Source: Rhodoferax sp. TS-BS-61-7 (GTDB lineage: Bacteria > Pseudomonadota > Gammaproteobacteria > Burkholderiales > Burkholderiaceae_C). From it: a stretch of 64,000 nt of DNA. The stretch lies in contig NZ_PTQY01000003.1 of NCBI RefSeq assembly GCF_002943465.1, positions 248,001 through 312,000 of the forward strand. Direction: 5' to 3'. The notes below the pieces were generated by a model. It worked only from the letters and a program-made list of their open reading frames with translations, was not told the DNA's origin and did not search any database. Shown here one piece after another: positions 17,515 to 25,631 of the stretch (position 1 is its first letter; every line of letters begins with the position of its first letter). A program made the translations under genes and the position numbers.

Positions 17515-18627
17515 ATGTTCAGTTTTTTCAAGAAAAAATTCTCTTCCTCCCCCGCGCCCACTCCCAACGAGGTGCCCAGTGCGCCCGTGGCCGAGGTGCC
17601 GCCAGCGGCCCCCACCGCAGCGCCCGCCCCCGTTTCTACGCCCAGCAGCCCCTTGCCCGCAGGTTCGCTGATTGGTAGCGCGCTGGTCGCGCCCATCGAG
17701 ATTCCCCTGCCCAGCGCCACCCCGCCCGAGCGGCAAAAGTGGCTGGACAAACTCAAGGCGGGCTTGGGCAAAACGGCCAGCAGCATCTCGGGTGTGTTTG
17801 GCGGCAGCCAAATTGACGAAGCGCTGTACGAAGACCTGGAAGGCGCGCTGCTGATGGCGGACGCCGGTGTGGCGGCTACCGAGCACCTGACCAGCGCGCT
17901 GCGCAAAAAGGTCAAGGCCAGTGGCGTGACACACCCCATTGCACTGAAAAACATCCTGATCGCCGAGCTGACCGAGCTGCTGCAGCCGCTGCAAAAACCG
18001 CTGGTGATTGGCCAACACACACCCACCGTCATCATGGTGGCGGGCGTCAACGGTGCGGGCAAAACCACCAGCATTGGCAAACTCACCAAACACCTGGCCG
18101 ACAGCAACGCCAGCGTGCTGCTGGCCGCGGCCGACACCTTCCGCGCCGCGGCGCGCGAACAGCTCACCGTCTGGGCCGACCGCAACACAGTGGAGATCGT
18201 GAGCCAGGAGGGCGGCGACCCCGCTGCCGTGAGTTTTGACGCGGTCACCGCCGGCAAGGCGCGCAAGAAAGATGTGGTGCTCATCGACACTGCAGGCCGC
18301 CTGCCCACACAGTTGCACCTGATGGAAGAGCTGAAAAAAATCAAACGCGTGATCGCCAAGGCCGACGCCACCGCTCCGCACGAAGTGCTGCTGGTGATTG
18401 ACGGCAACACGGGCCAAAACGCCGTGGCGCAGGTCAAAGCCTTTGACGACGCACTGGGCCTGACCGGCCTCATCGTCACCAAACTGGACGGCACCGCCAA
18501 GGGTGGCGTGCTGGCGGCCATTGCGCGCGAGCGGCCGATTCCCGTGTACTTCATCGGCGTGGGTGAAAAACTCGACGAGCTGGAAACCTTCAACGCGCGC
18601 GAGTTTGCGCAAGCCCTGCTGGCCTGA
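17515..18627 (+). CDS. ftsY: Signal recognition particle receptor FtsY
   Basis: FtsY is the membrane-associated SRP receptor GTPase that docks ribosome-nascent chains at SecYEG. The ATG at 17515 gives the typical beginning MFSFFKKKF, then a proline- and alanine-rich A region in place of the acidic region of E. coli. The NG domain follows: P-loop GVNGAGKTTSIGKL near residue 180, DTAGRLPTQ, and TKLDGTAKGG. At 370 residues it is normal for the family. It is divergent from the M16 operon; ftsY beside M16 peptidase genes is a recurrent arrangement. Confidence 0.97.
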   Translation: MFSFFKKKFSSSPAPTPNEVPSAPVAEVPPAAPTAAPAPVSTPSSPLPAGSLIGSALVAPIEIPLPSATPPERQKWLDKLKAGLGKTASSISGVFGGSQIDEALYEDLEGALLMADAGVAATEHLTSALRKKVKASGVTHPIALKNILIAELTELLQPLQKPLVIGQHTPTVIMVAGVNGAGKTTSIGKLTKHLADSNASVLLAAADTFRAAAREQLTVWADRNTVEIVSQEGGDPAAVSFDAVTAGKARKKDVVLIDTAGRLPTQLHLMEELKKIKRVIAKADATAPHEVLLVIDGNTGQNAVAQVKAFDDALGLTGLIVTKLDGTAKGGVLAAIARERPIPVYFIGVGEKLDELETFNAREFAQALLA

Positions 18628-18687
18628 GCCTGTCAGTAAGAAACGCACCGCCACGCCCGACCAACCGTTTTCACTCACGCACGCACC

Positions 18688-19887
18688 ATGACACACACCC
18701 TTTCCCGCCGCAATGTCCTGGCCCTGTCGGGCGCCACCCTGGCCACCCCTGCCTTTGCCCAAAACACAGCCGCCTGGAGCGCCATCGAGGCCAAGGCCAA
18801 AGGCCAGACCGTGTACTTCAACGCCTGGGGCGGCGCAGAGAACATCAACGCCTACATCCGGTGGGCGGCGACCGAGGTGGAAAAGCGGTTTGGCGTGAAG
18901 GTGGAACACGTCAAGGTGACGGACACTGCCGATGTGGTGAAACGGGTGCGCAACGAAAAAGCCGCCGGCAAACTGGCCGGCACGGTGGACCTGGTGTGGA
19001 TCAACGGCGAGAACTTTTTGGCGATGAAACGCGAGGGCCTGCTGTTCGGCCCCTTTGCCGAACGCCTGCCCGCGTATGCCAAGGTGGACGTGCAGGGCAA
19101 GCCCACCACACGCATCGATTTCTCCGAACCCGTGGACGGCATGGAAGCGCCCTGGGGCATGGCCCAGCTCACTTTCATGGCGGACCGCAAACGCACGCCC
19201 CTGCCCCCCCAGAACCTGGCCGAGCTGCAAACCTTTGCCAAGGCCCACCCTGGCCGCGTGACCTACCCGCGCCCGCCCAACTTCCACGGCACCACCTTCG
19301 TCAAACAGTTGCTGGTGGACGTGAATGCCAACCGGGACGCCCTCTACAAACCGGTCACCCCCGAAGCCTTTGCCAAAGCCACCGCGCCGCTGTGGGCTGC
19401 GCTGGACCAACTGCACCCCCACCTGTGGCGTGCGGGCAAGCAGTTTCCGCAAAACGCCGAAGCGATGCGCCAGATGCTGGCCGATGGTGAGTTGCACTTG
19501 GCACTGACCTTCAACCCCAACGATGCTGCCAACGAAATCGCCGCCAAGCGGCTTCCTGACAGCGTGACAAGCTATCAATTCAGTAGTGGGACGATTGGCA
19601 ACACCCACTTTGTGGCCATTCCCGTCAACGCGTCTGCACCCGAAGGCGCGCAGGTGTTTGCCAACTTCCTGCTGGGCGCCGAGGCCCAGGCCCGCAAGGC
19701 CGACATCGCCCTCTGGGGCGACCCCACCGTGCTGGCGCTGGACAAACTCAGCCCCGCCGAGCGCGCCCGATTCGCGGCCAAACCCTTGCCCGGCCAGGTG
19801 GAGAAAAGCGCACCGGCCATTCCCGAACCGCACGGCAGCTGGGTCGATCCGTTGGAGAAGGAATGGACCCGGCGCTACGGCGCTTAG
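18688..19887 (+). CDS. ABC transporter solute-binding protein, YnjB-like
   Basis: A 399-residue periplasmic binding protein. The N-terminus has a twin-arginine pattern (SRRNVLALSG) and a cleavage region TPAFAQ, so export through Tat is likely. The mature part begins VYFNAWGGAENINAYIRW, resembling the E. coli YnjB group of binding proteins. No transporter genes are adjacent: a YnjC-like permease and YnjD-like ATPase lie about 13-18 kb downstream in this window and are the likely partners. It starts 60 bp after ftsY. The substrate is not known for this family. Confidence 0.82.
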   Translation: MTHTLSRRNVLALSGATLATPAFAQNTAAWSAIEAKAKGQTVYFNAWGGAENINAYIRWAATEVEKRFGVKVEHVKVTDTADVVKRVRNEKAAGKLAGTVDLVWINGENFLAMKREGLLFGPFAERLPAYAKVDVQGKPTTRIDFSEPVDGMEAPWGMAQLTFMADRKRTPLPPQNLAELQTFAKAHPGRVTYPRPPNFHGTTFVKQLLVDVNANRDALYKPVTPEAFAKATAPLWAALDQLHPHLWRAGKQFPQNAEAMRQMLADGELHLALTFNPNDAANEIAAKRLPDSVTSYQFSSGTIGNTHFVAIPVNASAPEGAQVFANFLLGAEAQARKADIALWGDPTVLALDKLSPAERARFAAKPLPGQVEKSAPAIPEPHGSWVDPLEKEWTRRYGA

Positions 19888-19889
19888 TC

Positions 19890-19895
19890 CACAAT
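19890..19895 (+). promoter_or_regulatory. Candidate -10 element 7 nt before the sensor gene
   Basis: CACAAT is followed by GGCGGGC and the ATG at 19903. The same CACAAT plus GC-rich spacer occurs before the NDH-SelD fusion gene. Confidence 0.35.
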
Positions 19896-19902
19896 GGCGG
19901 GC

Positions 19903-21360
19903 ATGTCTGACACTGTTCCGCACACCGAGGCGCCGGCTCCGTCGGCACGGCATATCCATCGCCAACACGCGACCGCACTGGCGATCGTGATGGCCGTTTT
20001 CACTGTGGCCCTGCTGGCTTACGGCTGGAGCGTGTACGCACGCCAGCGCGCCGCCCTGTGGTGGGGCCTCAGCAGCCAGGGCGAACAAATCCAGCTGGCC
20101 CTGAACGACACCCTGGACGTGGCACGCAGCCATGTAAGTGGCATGCGCCAGTCCACCGAGCGCAACCTGCGCCAGCCCCTGCTGGCCGACACCAGCCTGG
20201 TGGACCGCCTGGAGCGGCGCAACCTGGCCCCGCTGCGCGACGCCCCCTGGGACCGCCTGCCACAAGACTTGGTGAAAGAAGTGGGTGCCGTACACGTAGA
20301 CCCCGGCGCCGACGCCACCGCCTACCGCCGTGGTGTGGAGGCCCCACTGGGCGCACTGGCCCAGGTGGCGGCATCCCACAGTCAGCACCAGCGCCTGCAA
20401 TGGAGCTATTTTTACGACGCGCAAAAGCAGTGGCGCTGGGTCTACCCCGCCCAATCGCGCGAAGACCTGCTCACCGCCACCGGCCAGGCCGACATGGCAG
20501 GCGCATTGGCCACGCTGTGGGACGCCGGTGGCACCACACCGCTGGACGCAGCCGGCCCCACCCGCAACCCGCAAAAAGAACTGGTGTGGACCGCCGCCCA
20601 CACCGACCCGCTGAAGAAAACCGCCGTGGTGTCGGTGCTGGCCCCGGTGTACAGCGCAGAACGTTATGCAGGCGTAGTGGGGGCTGACCTGACGCTGGAC
20701 GCACTAAGCGCCGTGTTGCTGCAACGCGCCCTGCCCATGGGCCAGGCCTGGGTGGTCAACAGCCAGGGCCAGGTGCTGGCCAGCAGCGAAGCCAAGCCCA
20801 GCGCCCTGCCCGCAGGCCCCTATGTGCCAGACGCGGGCTGGCTGCGTTTTGCCCTGCGCGGCACCGACTGGAGCCTGCTGGTGCACGCACCCGGCAGCGT
20901 GGTCACCCGTAAAACACTGGCCCAGATGGTGCCCATGCTGGCCACCGGCGTGGCCGGCCTGCTGGCGCTGCTGGTGGCCTGCCTCTGGCTGAGCCGACGC
21001 TTCACACAACCCGCCCTGCAACTGGCCGAGTACGTGCAGCAAACCGAGGGCCCCAGCATCAAACGCCCGCCGCCAGTGCCCGCCCTGTGGAAGCCCTGGT
21101 TTGACCGCGTAGCCCGCCTGGCGCTGCAGCGGCGCGACCAGGTGATGGGCGCCCACCAGCGCACCACGCAGCTGGAAAACCAGGCCGCCCAGCACATCGT
21201 CGACCTGCGCAACACCGCCGCCGAACACGAAGCCCAACTGGCCTTGCGCGCCGGGGAGCTGCGCAGCGCCTACGCCCAGCTCAGTGCCGCGCTGGCCGAT
21301 GCGCAAGCTGCGCAAGGCGCCAGCAAAAAACCCACGCGCCCCAACCCGCTGCCCGAGTAA
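19903..21360 (+). CDS. Membrane sensor protein with periplasmic Cache-like domain and no output domain
   Basis: A 485-residue protein with a transmembrane helix near residues 25-45 (IVMAVFTVALLAYGW), a periplasmic region of about 270 residues that looks like a double Cache sensor, a second transmembrane helix near residue 350 (ATGVAGLLALLVACLWL), and a cytoplasmic tail beginning like a HAMP linker (SRRFTQPALQLAEYV) and ending in a coiled coil. No GGDEF, kinase or methyl-accepting domain follows. An earlier ATG at 19894 is possible. It may act through a partner protein, or it may have lost its effector. Confidence 0.75.
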   Translation: MSDTVPHTEAPAPSARHIHRQHATALAIVMAVFTVALLAYGWSVYARQRAALWWGLSSQGEQIQLALNDTLDVARSHVSGMRQSTERNLRQPLLADTSLVDRLERRNLAPLRDAPWDRLPQDLVKEVGAVHVDPGADATAYRRGVEAPLGALAQVAASHSQHQRLQWSYFYDAQKQWRWVYPAQSREDLLTATGQADMAGALATLWDAGGTTPLDAAGPTRNPQKELVWTAAHTDPLKKTAVVSVLAPVYSAERYAGVVGADLTLDALSAVLLQRALPMGQAWVVNSQGQVLASSEAKPSALPAGPYVPDAGWLRFALRGTDWSLLVHAPGSVVTRKTLAQMVPMLATGVAGLLALLVACLWLSRRFTQPALQLAEYVQQTEGPSIKRPPPVPALWKPWFDRVARLALQRRDQVMGAHQRTTQLENQAAQHIVDLRNTAAEHEAQLALRAGELRSAYAQLSAALADAQAAQGASKKPTRPNPLPE

Positions 21361-21431
21361 GGCGTCGCGCGGGTGCCAGGGTCGGACGGCTTATCCACTC
21401 AAAATAGCCGCTCCAACCCGGGAGACACACC

Positions 21432-22544
21432 ATGAAAAAAATCGCGCTTTTTGTCCTAACGCTACTGGCCATGGCCGCCCTGTACCTGTTGGCCTGGCCC
21501 GTACCCATCAGCCCCGTGGTGTGGGATGCCCCCGCAGCGCCCGGGTACACCGGTCCACACGCCACCAACACCAAACTGGCCAATCTACAGATGATTGACC
21601 TGAAGGGCGAGGTGGGCCCCGAGCACATCCAGTTCGGACCCGACGGCAAGCTCTACACCACTGTGGCCAGCGGCAACATCCTGCGCATGAACGCCGACGG
21701 CAGCGAGCAACAAGTGTTTGCCAACACTGGCGGGCGCGTGCTGGGCTTTGACTTTGACGCGAAGGGCAACCTGATTGCGGCCGATGCGATGAAGGGCCTG
21801 CTGTCCATCGCCCCCGATGCCAAAGTCACCATGCTGACCGAGCGCGTGAATGGCGACCCGATTCGTTATGCTGACGCCGTGGTGGTGGCCAAAAACGGCA
21901 AGATGTACATGAGTGACGCGTCAAGCCGCTTTGCGCCCAAAGACTGGGGCGGCACCTTTGAGGCCAGCGTGCTCGACATCCTGGAACAAGCCAGCACCGG
22001 CCGCATCCTCGAATTCGACCCCGCCACTAAAACCACGCGCGTGGTGGCCAGTGGCATCAGTTTTGCCAATGGCGTAGCGCTGAGCCAAGACGAACAAACC
22101 CTGTTTGTGAACGAAACCGGCAAGTACCGTGTTTGGAAAATTGCCGTAACCGCTAACCACCTGGACATCAGCACCCTGGCCCGCCAGCCCAGTGCCCAGG
22201 CCAGCGTGCTGCTGGACAACTTGCCCGGCTACCCCGACAACCTGATGCGAGGCCTGAACGGCAAGATCTGGCTGGGCCTGGCCAAACCCCGCAACCCCAC
22301 AATCGACAAGCTCGCGCAAAAGCCTTGGCTGCGCAGCCTCACGCTGCGCCTGCCACGCACCCTGTGGCCCATTCCCAAGGCCTATGGCCACGTGATGGCC
22401 TTCACTGAAGACGGCAAGGTGGTGGCCGACCTGCAGGACCCCACTGGCGCTTACCCCGAGACCACGGCCATCACCGAGACCAAAGACCGGCTGTATGTGC
22501 AAAGCCTGCATGCGCACGGGCTGGGCTGGCTGGCGGTCAAATAG
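21432..22544 (+). CDS. SMP-30/strictosidine synthase-like beta-propeller protein
   Basis: A 370-residue protein with a single N-terminal hydrophobic segment (ALFVLTLLAMAALYLLAW) that acts as a signal or membrane anchor. The rest shows the repeated blade pattern of SMP-30/gluconolactonase/strictosidine-synthase proteins (GPEHIQFGPDGKLYT, FDFDAKGNLIAADAM, SFANGVALSQDEQTLFVNE, GYPDNLMRGLNGKIWLGL). These are often lactonases or hydrolases, but no substrate can be assigned. A GGGAGA ribosome binding site precedes the ATG. Confidence 0.85.
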   Translation: MKKIALFVLTLLAMAALYLLAWPVPISPVVWDAPAAPGYTGPHATNTKLANLQMIDLKGEVGPEHIQFGPDGKLYTTVASGNILRMNADGSEQQVFANTGGRVLGFDFDAKGNLIAADAMKGLLSIAPDAKVTMLTERVNGDPIRYADAVVVAKNGKMYMSDASSRFAPKDWGGTFEASVLDILEQASTGRILEFDPATKTTRVVASGISFANGVALSQDEQTLFVNETGKYRVWKIAVTANHLDISTLARQPSAQASVLLDNLPGYPDNLMRGLNGKIWLGLAKPRNPTIDKLAQKPWLRSLTLRLPRTLWPIPKAYGHVMAFTEDGKVVADLQDPTGAYPETTAITETKDRLYVQSLHAHGLGWLAVK

Positions 22545-22663
22545 TGTAGGGCGTGCGAAGAATTGCGCAGACTCACCCGTTCGAGGGATGGGCAAACCCA
22601 AACTACACACATAAACTCCTGCCCTGCACTCTTTGTGCAGTTTTTCAACTCTCATCACTATCA

Positions 22664-23143
22664 ATGAATAAGATAACGATTTCCCTTTTCTTGGCCGCGG
22701 CAACCATTCTGTCCGGCTGTGCCGGCACCGCTGCCAAAACACAGTCCTCATATCAGCTGCAGCCCAACGACAAATTCAAACTCCGGCTCAACACACCGAC
22801 TGATACCAACCAGGAAGCTGTCACGATTCTCCGTAATCGGTTAACCGATCAGCTTGCCAAAAATGGTTTGCTTGCACCGGAGTCAGATGCTTCCGCACGC
22901 ACGCTTGAAGTAAATGTGACGAACTACCGTATGCGTCACGGCTCCGCGCGTGCCCTAGCTGGCATCTTTGCTGGTAAAGACAACATCCAGAGCACAACAA
23001 AAATCAAGGACGCAACCAATGTAGGCACGATCTCCGAGTTTGCTGTGGAGTCAACCAACCCGAGTGCGTGGGGAACCTCTCGTGGACTCATTGAAGAGCA
23101 TGCAGACACCGTGGTTCAAACGCTGAAAGGAAAACGCGGTTAA
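22664..23143 (+). CDS. Small lipoprotein, function unknown
   Basis: A 159-residue protein with a lipoprotein signal peptide and lipobox ILSGC. The mature region has a mixed alpha/beta pattern that resembles DUF4410-type lipoproteins: a helix with REAVTILRN-like periodicity, then a strand LEVNVTNYRMRHGSARALAG, and a C-terminal helix. The base composition is visibly less GC-rich than in neighbouring genes, which could reflect recent acquisition. The ATG at 22664 gives the signal peptide and was preferred over longer upstream frames. Confidence 0.72.
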   Translation: MNKITISLFLAAATILSGCAGTAAKTQSSYQLQPNDKFKLRLNTPTDTNQEAVTILRNRLTDQLAKNGLLAPESDASARTLEVNVTNYRMRHGSARALAGIFAGKDNIQSTTKIKDATNVGTISEFAVESTNPSAWGTSRGLIEEHADTVVQTLKGKRG

Positions 23144-23157
23144 AGAGACGCGAGGAG

Positions 23158-23197
23158 AAGCTGAGCCGGATGCTTTTTCACGTCCCGCCCTCAGCTT
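23158..23197. other. Inverted repeat between the lipoprotein and esterase genes
   Basis: AAGCTGAG and CTCAGCTT form a perfect 8-bp inverted repeat separated by about 24 nt that includes CTTTTT. It may be a termination or regulatory structure; support is limited to the pairing. Confidence 0.35.
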
Positions 23198-23242
23198 TCG
23201 CGGACAATCACTGGTTCCCGAATTGGTGACTACCCCGCGCAT

Positions 23243-23914
23243 ATGACAGCCCTCCTCCCCCGTATCGAACTCGAATCCGCCCCCAACCCCACCGCCGCCG
23301 TCATCTGGATGCACGGGCTGGGCGCCAGCAGCGACGACTTTGCGGGCCTGGTGCCCGAGCTGGATCTGGAGGGCTGCCAGCCCATCCGCTTTGTATTTCC
23401 GCAGGCGCCCAGCATCCCCATCACCATCAACGGCGGCTATGTAATGCCCGGCTGGTACGACCTGTACGGCATGGACCTGGTGAGCAAGCAGGACGCGGCC
23501 GGCATCCAACGCTCCGAGGCGGACATTCGCGCCCTCATCGACCATGAGGTGGCACGTGGCATTCCGTTTGACCGGATCGTGCTGGCCGGCTTCAGCCAGG
23601 GCTGCGCCATGGCACTGCACGCCGCGCTGCGCCTGCCGCACAAGATCGCCGGCGTCATGGCCCTGTCGGGTTACCTGCCGCTGGCCGACCACTTTGCCGC
23701 AGAACGCCACGCCGCCAACGCCGACACCCCCATCTTCATGGCGCACGGCACGCAAGACCCGGTGGTCATTTTGAAGCGCGGCGAAGACTCCCGCGACGCC
23801 TTGACCGCCATGGGCCACAAGGTGCAGTGGCACACCTACCCCATGCCCCACAGCGTGCACCCGCGCGAGATTGCGGACATTGCCGCCTTCCTGAAGCAAG
23901 TATTGCCCGCGTGA
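23243..23914 (+). CDS. Carboxylesterase/phospholipase-type alpha/beta hydrolase
   Basis: A 223-residue cytoplasmic serine hydrolase of the acyl-protein-thioesterase-like family. The nucleophile elbow is GFSQG (near residue 117), preceded by the oxyanion region WMHGLGASSDD. The Asp is in GTQDPVV near residue 172 and the His in MPHSVHPRE near residue 204. No signal peptide is present. It ends 2 bp before the Hsp70 gene ATG, so the two are likely co-transcribed. Natural substrates are unknown. Confidence 0.92.
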   Translation: MTALLPRIELESAPNPTAAVIWMHGLGASSDDFAGLVPELDLEGCQPIRFVFPQAPSIPITINGGYVMPGWYDLYGMDLVSKQDAAGIQRSEADIRALIDHEVARGIPFDRIVLAGFSQGCAMALHAALRLPHKIAGVMALSGYLPLADHFAAERHAANADTPIFMAHGTQDPVVILKRGEDSRDALTAMGHKVQWHTYPMPHSVHPREIADIAAFLKQVLPA

Positions 23915-23916
23915 AC

Positions 23917-25176
23917 ATGAGTGCACGCCCCTTGGTGCTGGGCATTGACTTCGGCACGTCGAACTCCGCCTGCGCACTGATTGACACCAGTGGCACCCTG
24001 CAAGTGATTCCGCTGGACGGCGCCAAGGCAGAAATGCCCACAGCACTGTTTTTTGCCAGCGAGACACACACCGTGCTCTACGGCGCAGCCGCCATGCAGG
24101 CCTACCTCAACGGCACCGAAGGGCGCCTGCTGCGCTCGCTCAAAAGCCTGCTAGGCAGCCGCCTGATGGACGAATACACCGCGGTGGGCGACAAGAGCGT
24201 CCGCTTCTTTGACATCGTGGTGCTGTTCTTCAAGGAGCTGAAGCGCCGCTGCGAAGCCCATGTGGGCCAGCCCCTGACGCACGCCGTGTTGGGCCGCCCG
24301 GTGCACTTTGTGGACGACGATGCCGAGCGCGACCTGCTGGCGCAAGAAACCCTGGGCCGCGCCGCGCTGGAAGCCGGCTTCACCCACATCGCCTACCAGA
24401 TGGAACCGATTGCCGCTGCACTGGACTACGAGCAACGCGTAACGCAGGAAACCACCGCGCTGGTGGTGGATATTGGTGGCGGCACGTCCGACTTCACCGT
24501 CATCCGCCTGAACCCGACGCGCAGCACGCAGAGCGACCGCAGCGCGGACATCCTGGCCACCACCGGTGTCCACATCGGCGGCACCGACTTTGACCGCCTG
24601 CTGGACCTGAGCGCGGTGATGCCACATCTGGGCTACAAACACGTGGGCACCGGCGGGCGCATTGTGCCCAGCAGCGTGTTTTTTGACCTGAGCACCTGGC
24701 ACCTGATCCACCAAGCCTACACCCGCAAAGCCATGCACTTTGCCAAAGAGCTGTGGACCGACTACAGCGACCAAGCCCTGCACCGCCGCCTGATGGACGC
24801 GTTGGAAGAACAACACGGCCACCGCATGTTGGCGGGTGTGGAGGCGGCCAAGATTGCCTGTTCCATCAGCGGCGACAGCGCCGTGGTGAACCTGGATTTT
24901 CTGGACCGCGCGCTCACCCCCACCATCGACGCGCAAAACATGGAGCTGGCCCTGCACAGCTCCATTGCCCAGGTGGTGCAGTGCGCACAGGAATGTGTGG
25001 CGGCTGCCGGCCTGCAGGGCGTAGATGCGGTCTACCTCACCGGCGGCTCGTCGGCCCTGCGCACGCTGATAGAGGCGCTGCGCCAGGCCATGCCGCAGGC
25101 CACGCTGGTGGAAGGCAACCGCTTTGGCGGCGTGGCCGCCGGTTTGGCCTGGGCGGGTGCCGTGCAGCAGTTTTAG
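23917..25176 (+). CDS. Hsp70 family protein, YegD-like
   Basis: A 419-residue member of the Hsp70/actin ATPase superfamily. Phosphate-1 is GIDFGTSNSACALI near the N-terminus, phosphate-2 DIGGGTSDFTVI near residue 185, and the adenosine motif YLTGGSSALRTL near residue 375. There is little room for the substrate-binding domain and lid of DnaK, as in YegD of E. coli. It follows the esterase by 2 bp; a GTG two codons earlier is a possible start. A repeat copy begins 3 bp after its stop. Confidence 0.9.
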   Translation: MSARPLVLGIDFGTSNSACALIDTSGTLQVIPLDGAKAEMPTALFFASETHTVLYGAAAMQAYLNGTEGRLLRSLKSLLGSRLMDEYTAVGDKSVRFFDIVVLFFKELKRRCEAHVGQPLTHAVLGRPVHFVDDDAERDLLAQETLGRAALEAGFTHIAYQMEPIAAALDYEQRVTQETTALVVDIGGGTSDFTVIRLNPTRSTQSDRSADILATTGVHIGGTDFDRLLDLSAVMPHLGYKHVGTGGRIVPSSVFFDLSTWHLIHQAYTRKAMHFAKELWTDYSDQALHRRLMDALEEQHGHRMLAGVEAAKIACSISGDSAVVNLDFLDRALTPTIDAQNMELALHSSIAQVVQCAQECVAAAGLQGVDAVYLTGGSSALRTLIEALRQAMPQATLVEGNRFGGVAAGLAWAGAVQQF

Positions 25177-25179
25177 TTT

Positions 25180-25236
25180 GCTACTGTTTTAGTAGCTGCT
25201 CGCGCATATTCCGCGGGGGCTAGAGGCCTATTTGAT
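25180..25236 (+). repeat. Interspersed repeat copy 5, intergenic after the Hsp70 gene
   Basis: It reads GCTACTGTTTTAGTAGCTGC, TCGCGCATATTCCGCGGGGG, CTAGAGGCCTATTTGAT, a nearly full-length copy with both ends. It starts 3 bp after the Hsp70 stop codon. Confidence 0.9.
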
Positions 25237-25283
25237 GCCGAAGTGTGCCCTTGGGGCAGGCACGCACGTCAGTTGCCCGGGCC

Positions 25284-25502
25284 TTAGCTGCGCTGCAGCT
25301 GCGCGCCCTTGCCGCCTTCATCACAGGTCAACACAAAACTGCCGCGGATACCGCCGCTGCTCACAAACGGGATCAGCAGCGTGGCCGGGAACTGCACCGT
25401 GCGGCCATCGGCACAGCGGGCCAATACATTTTTGACTTCGCCACGGTAGTACTGAAGATAGTCTTGGGCAGGAATGTTGAGGCCGAATTCGAAGCGAAGC
25501 AT
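25284..25502 (-). CDS. DUF2835 family small protein
   Basis: A 72-residue protein starting MLRFEFGLNIPAQDYLQYYRG. The pattern of an N-terminal strand, a YLxYYRG helix, VLARCADGRTVQFPA and a C-terminal strand GIRGSFVLTCDE matches the DUF2835 family of proteobacteria. The function is unknown. The internal ATG at 25502 was chosen because the family begins there. It is convergent with the Hsp70 gene and divergent from the DMT transporter. Confidence 0.78.
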   Translation of the reverse strand: MLRFEFGLNIPAQDYLQYYRGEVKNVLARCADGRTVQFPATLLIPFVSSGGIRGSFVLTCDEGGKGAQLQRS

Positions 25503-25631
25503 GGGGAGGATGCTAACGCGTGGGTGAACGGCCAAACCCCGGACAAATTGACGCTGCCAAACAAACGCGCTACATGTTCTATTGCTTGATCGGCAATGTC
25601 ATTGCCGCCAACTTCACAGGAAAGTAAAACC

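Noticed and set aside
19570..19605. Possible thirteenth repeat copy (GCTATCAATTCAGTAG...) inside the YnjB-like gene
   Set aside because: Only the first dozen bases resemble the repeat; the TTGCGCA core and GGGGGCTA are missing.
17500..20601. Very long minus-strand open frame (about 1030 codons) opposite ftsY, the binding protein and part of the sensor
   Set aside because: It lies entirely antisense to three genes with clear motifs. Long antisense frames are common in GC-rich DNA with strong codon bias, and the translation shows no recognisable domain.
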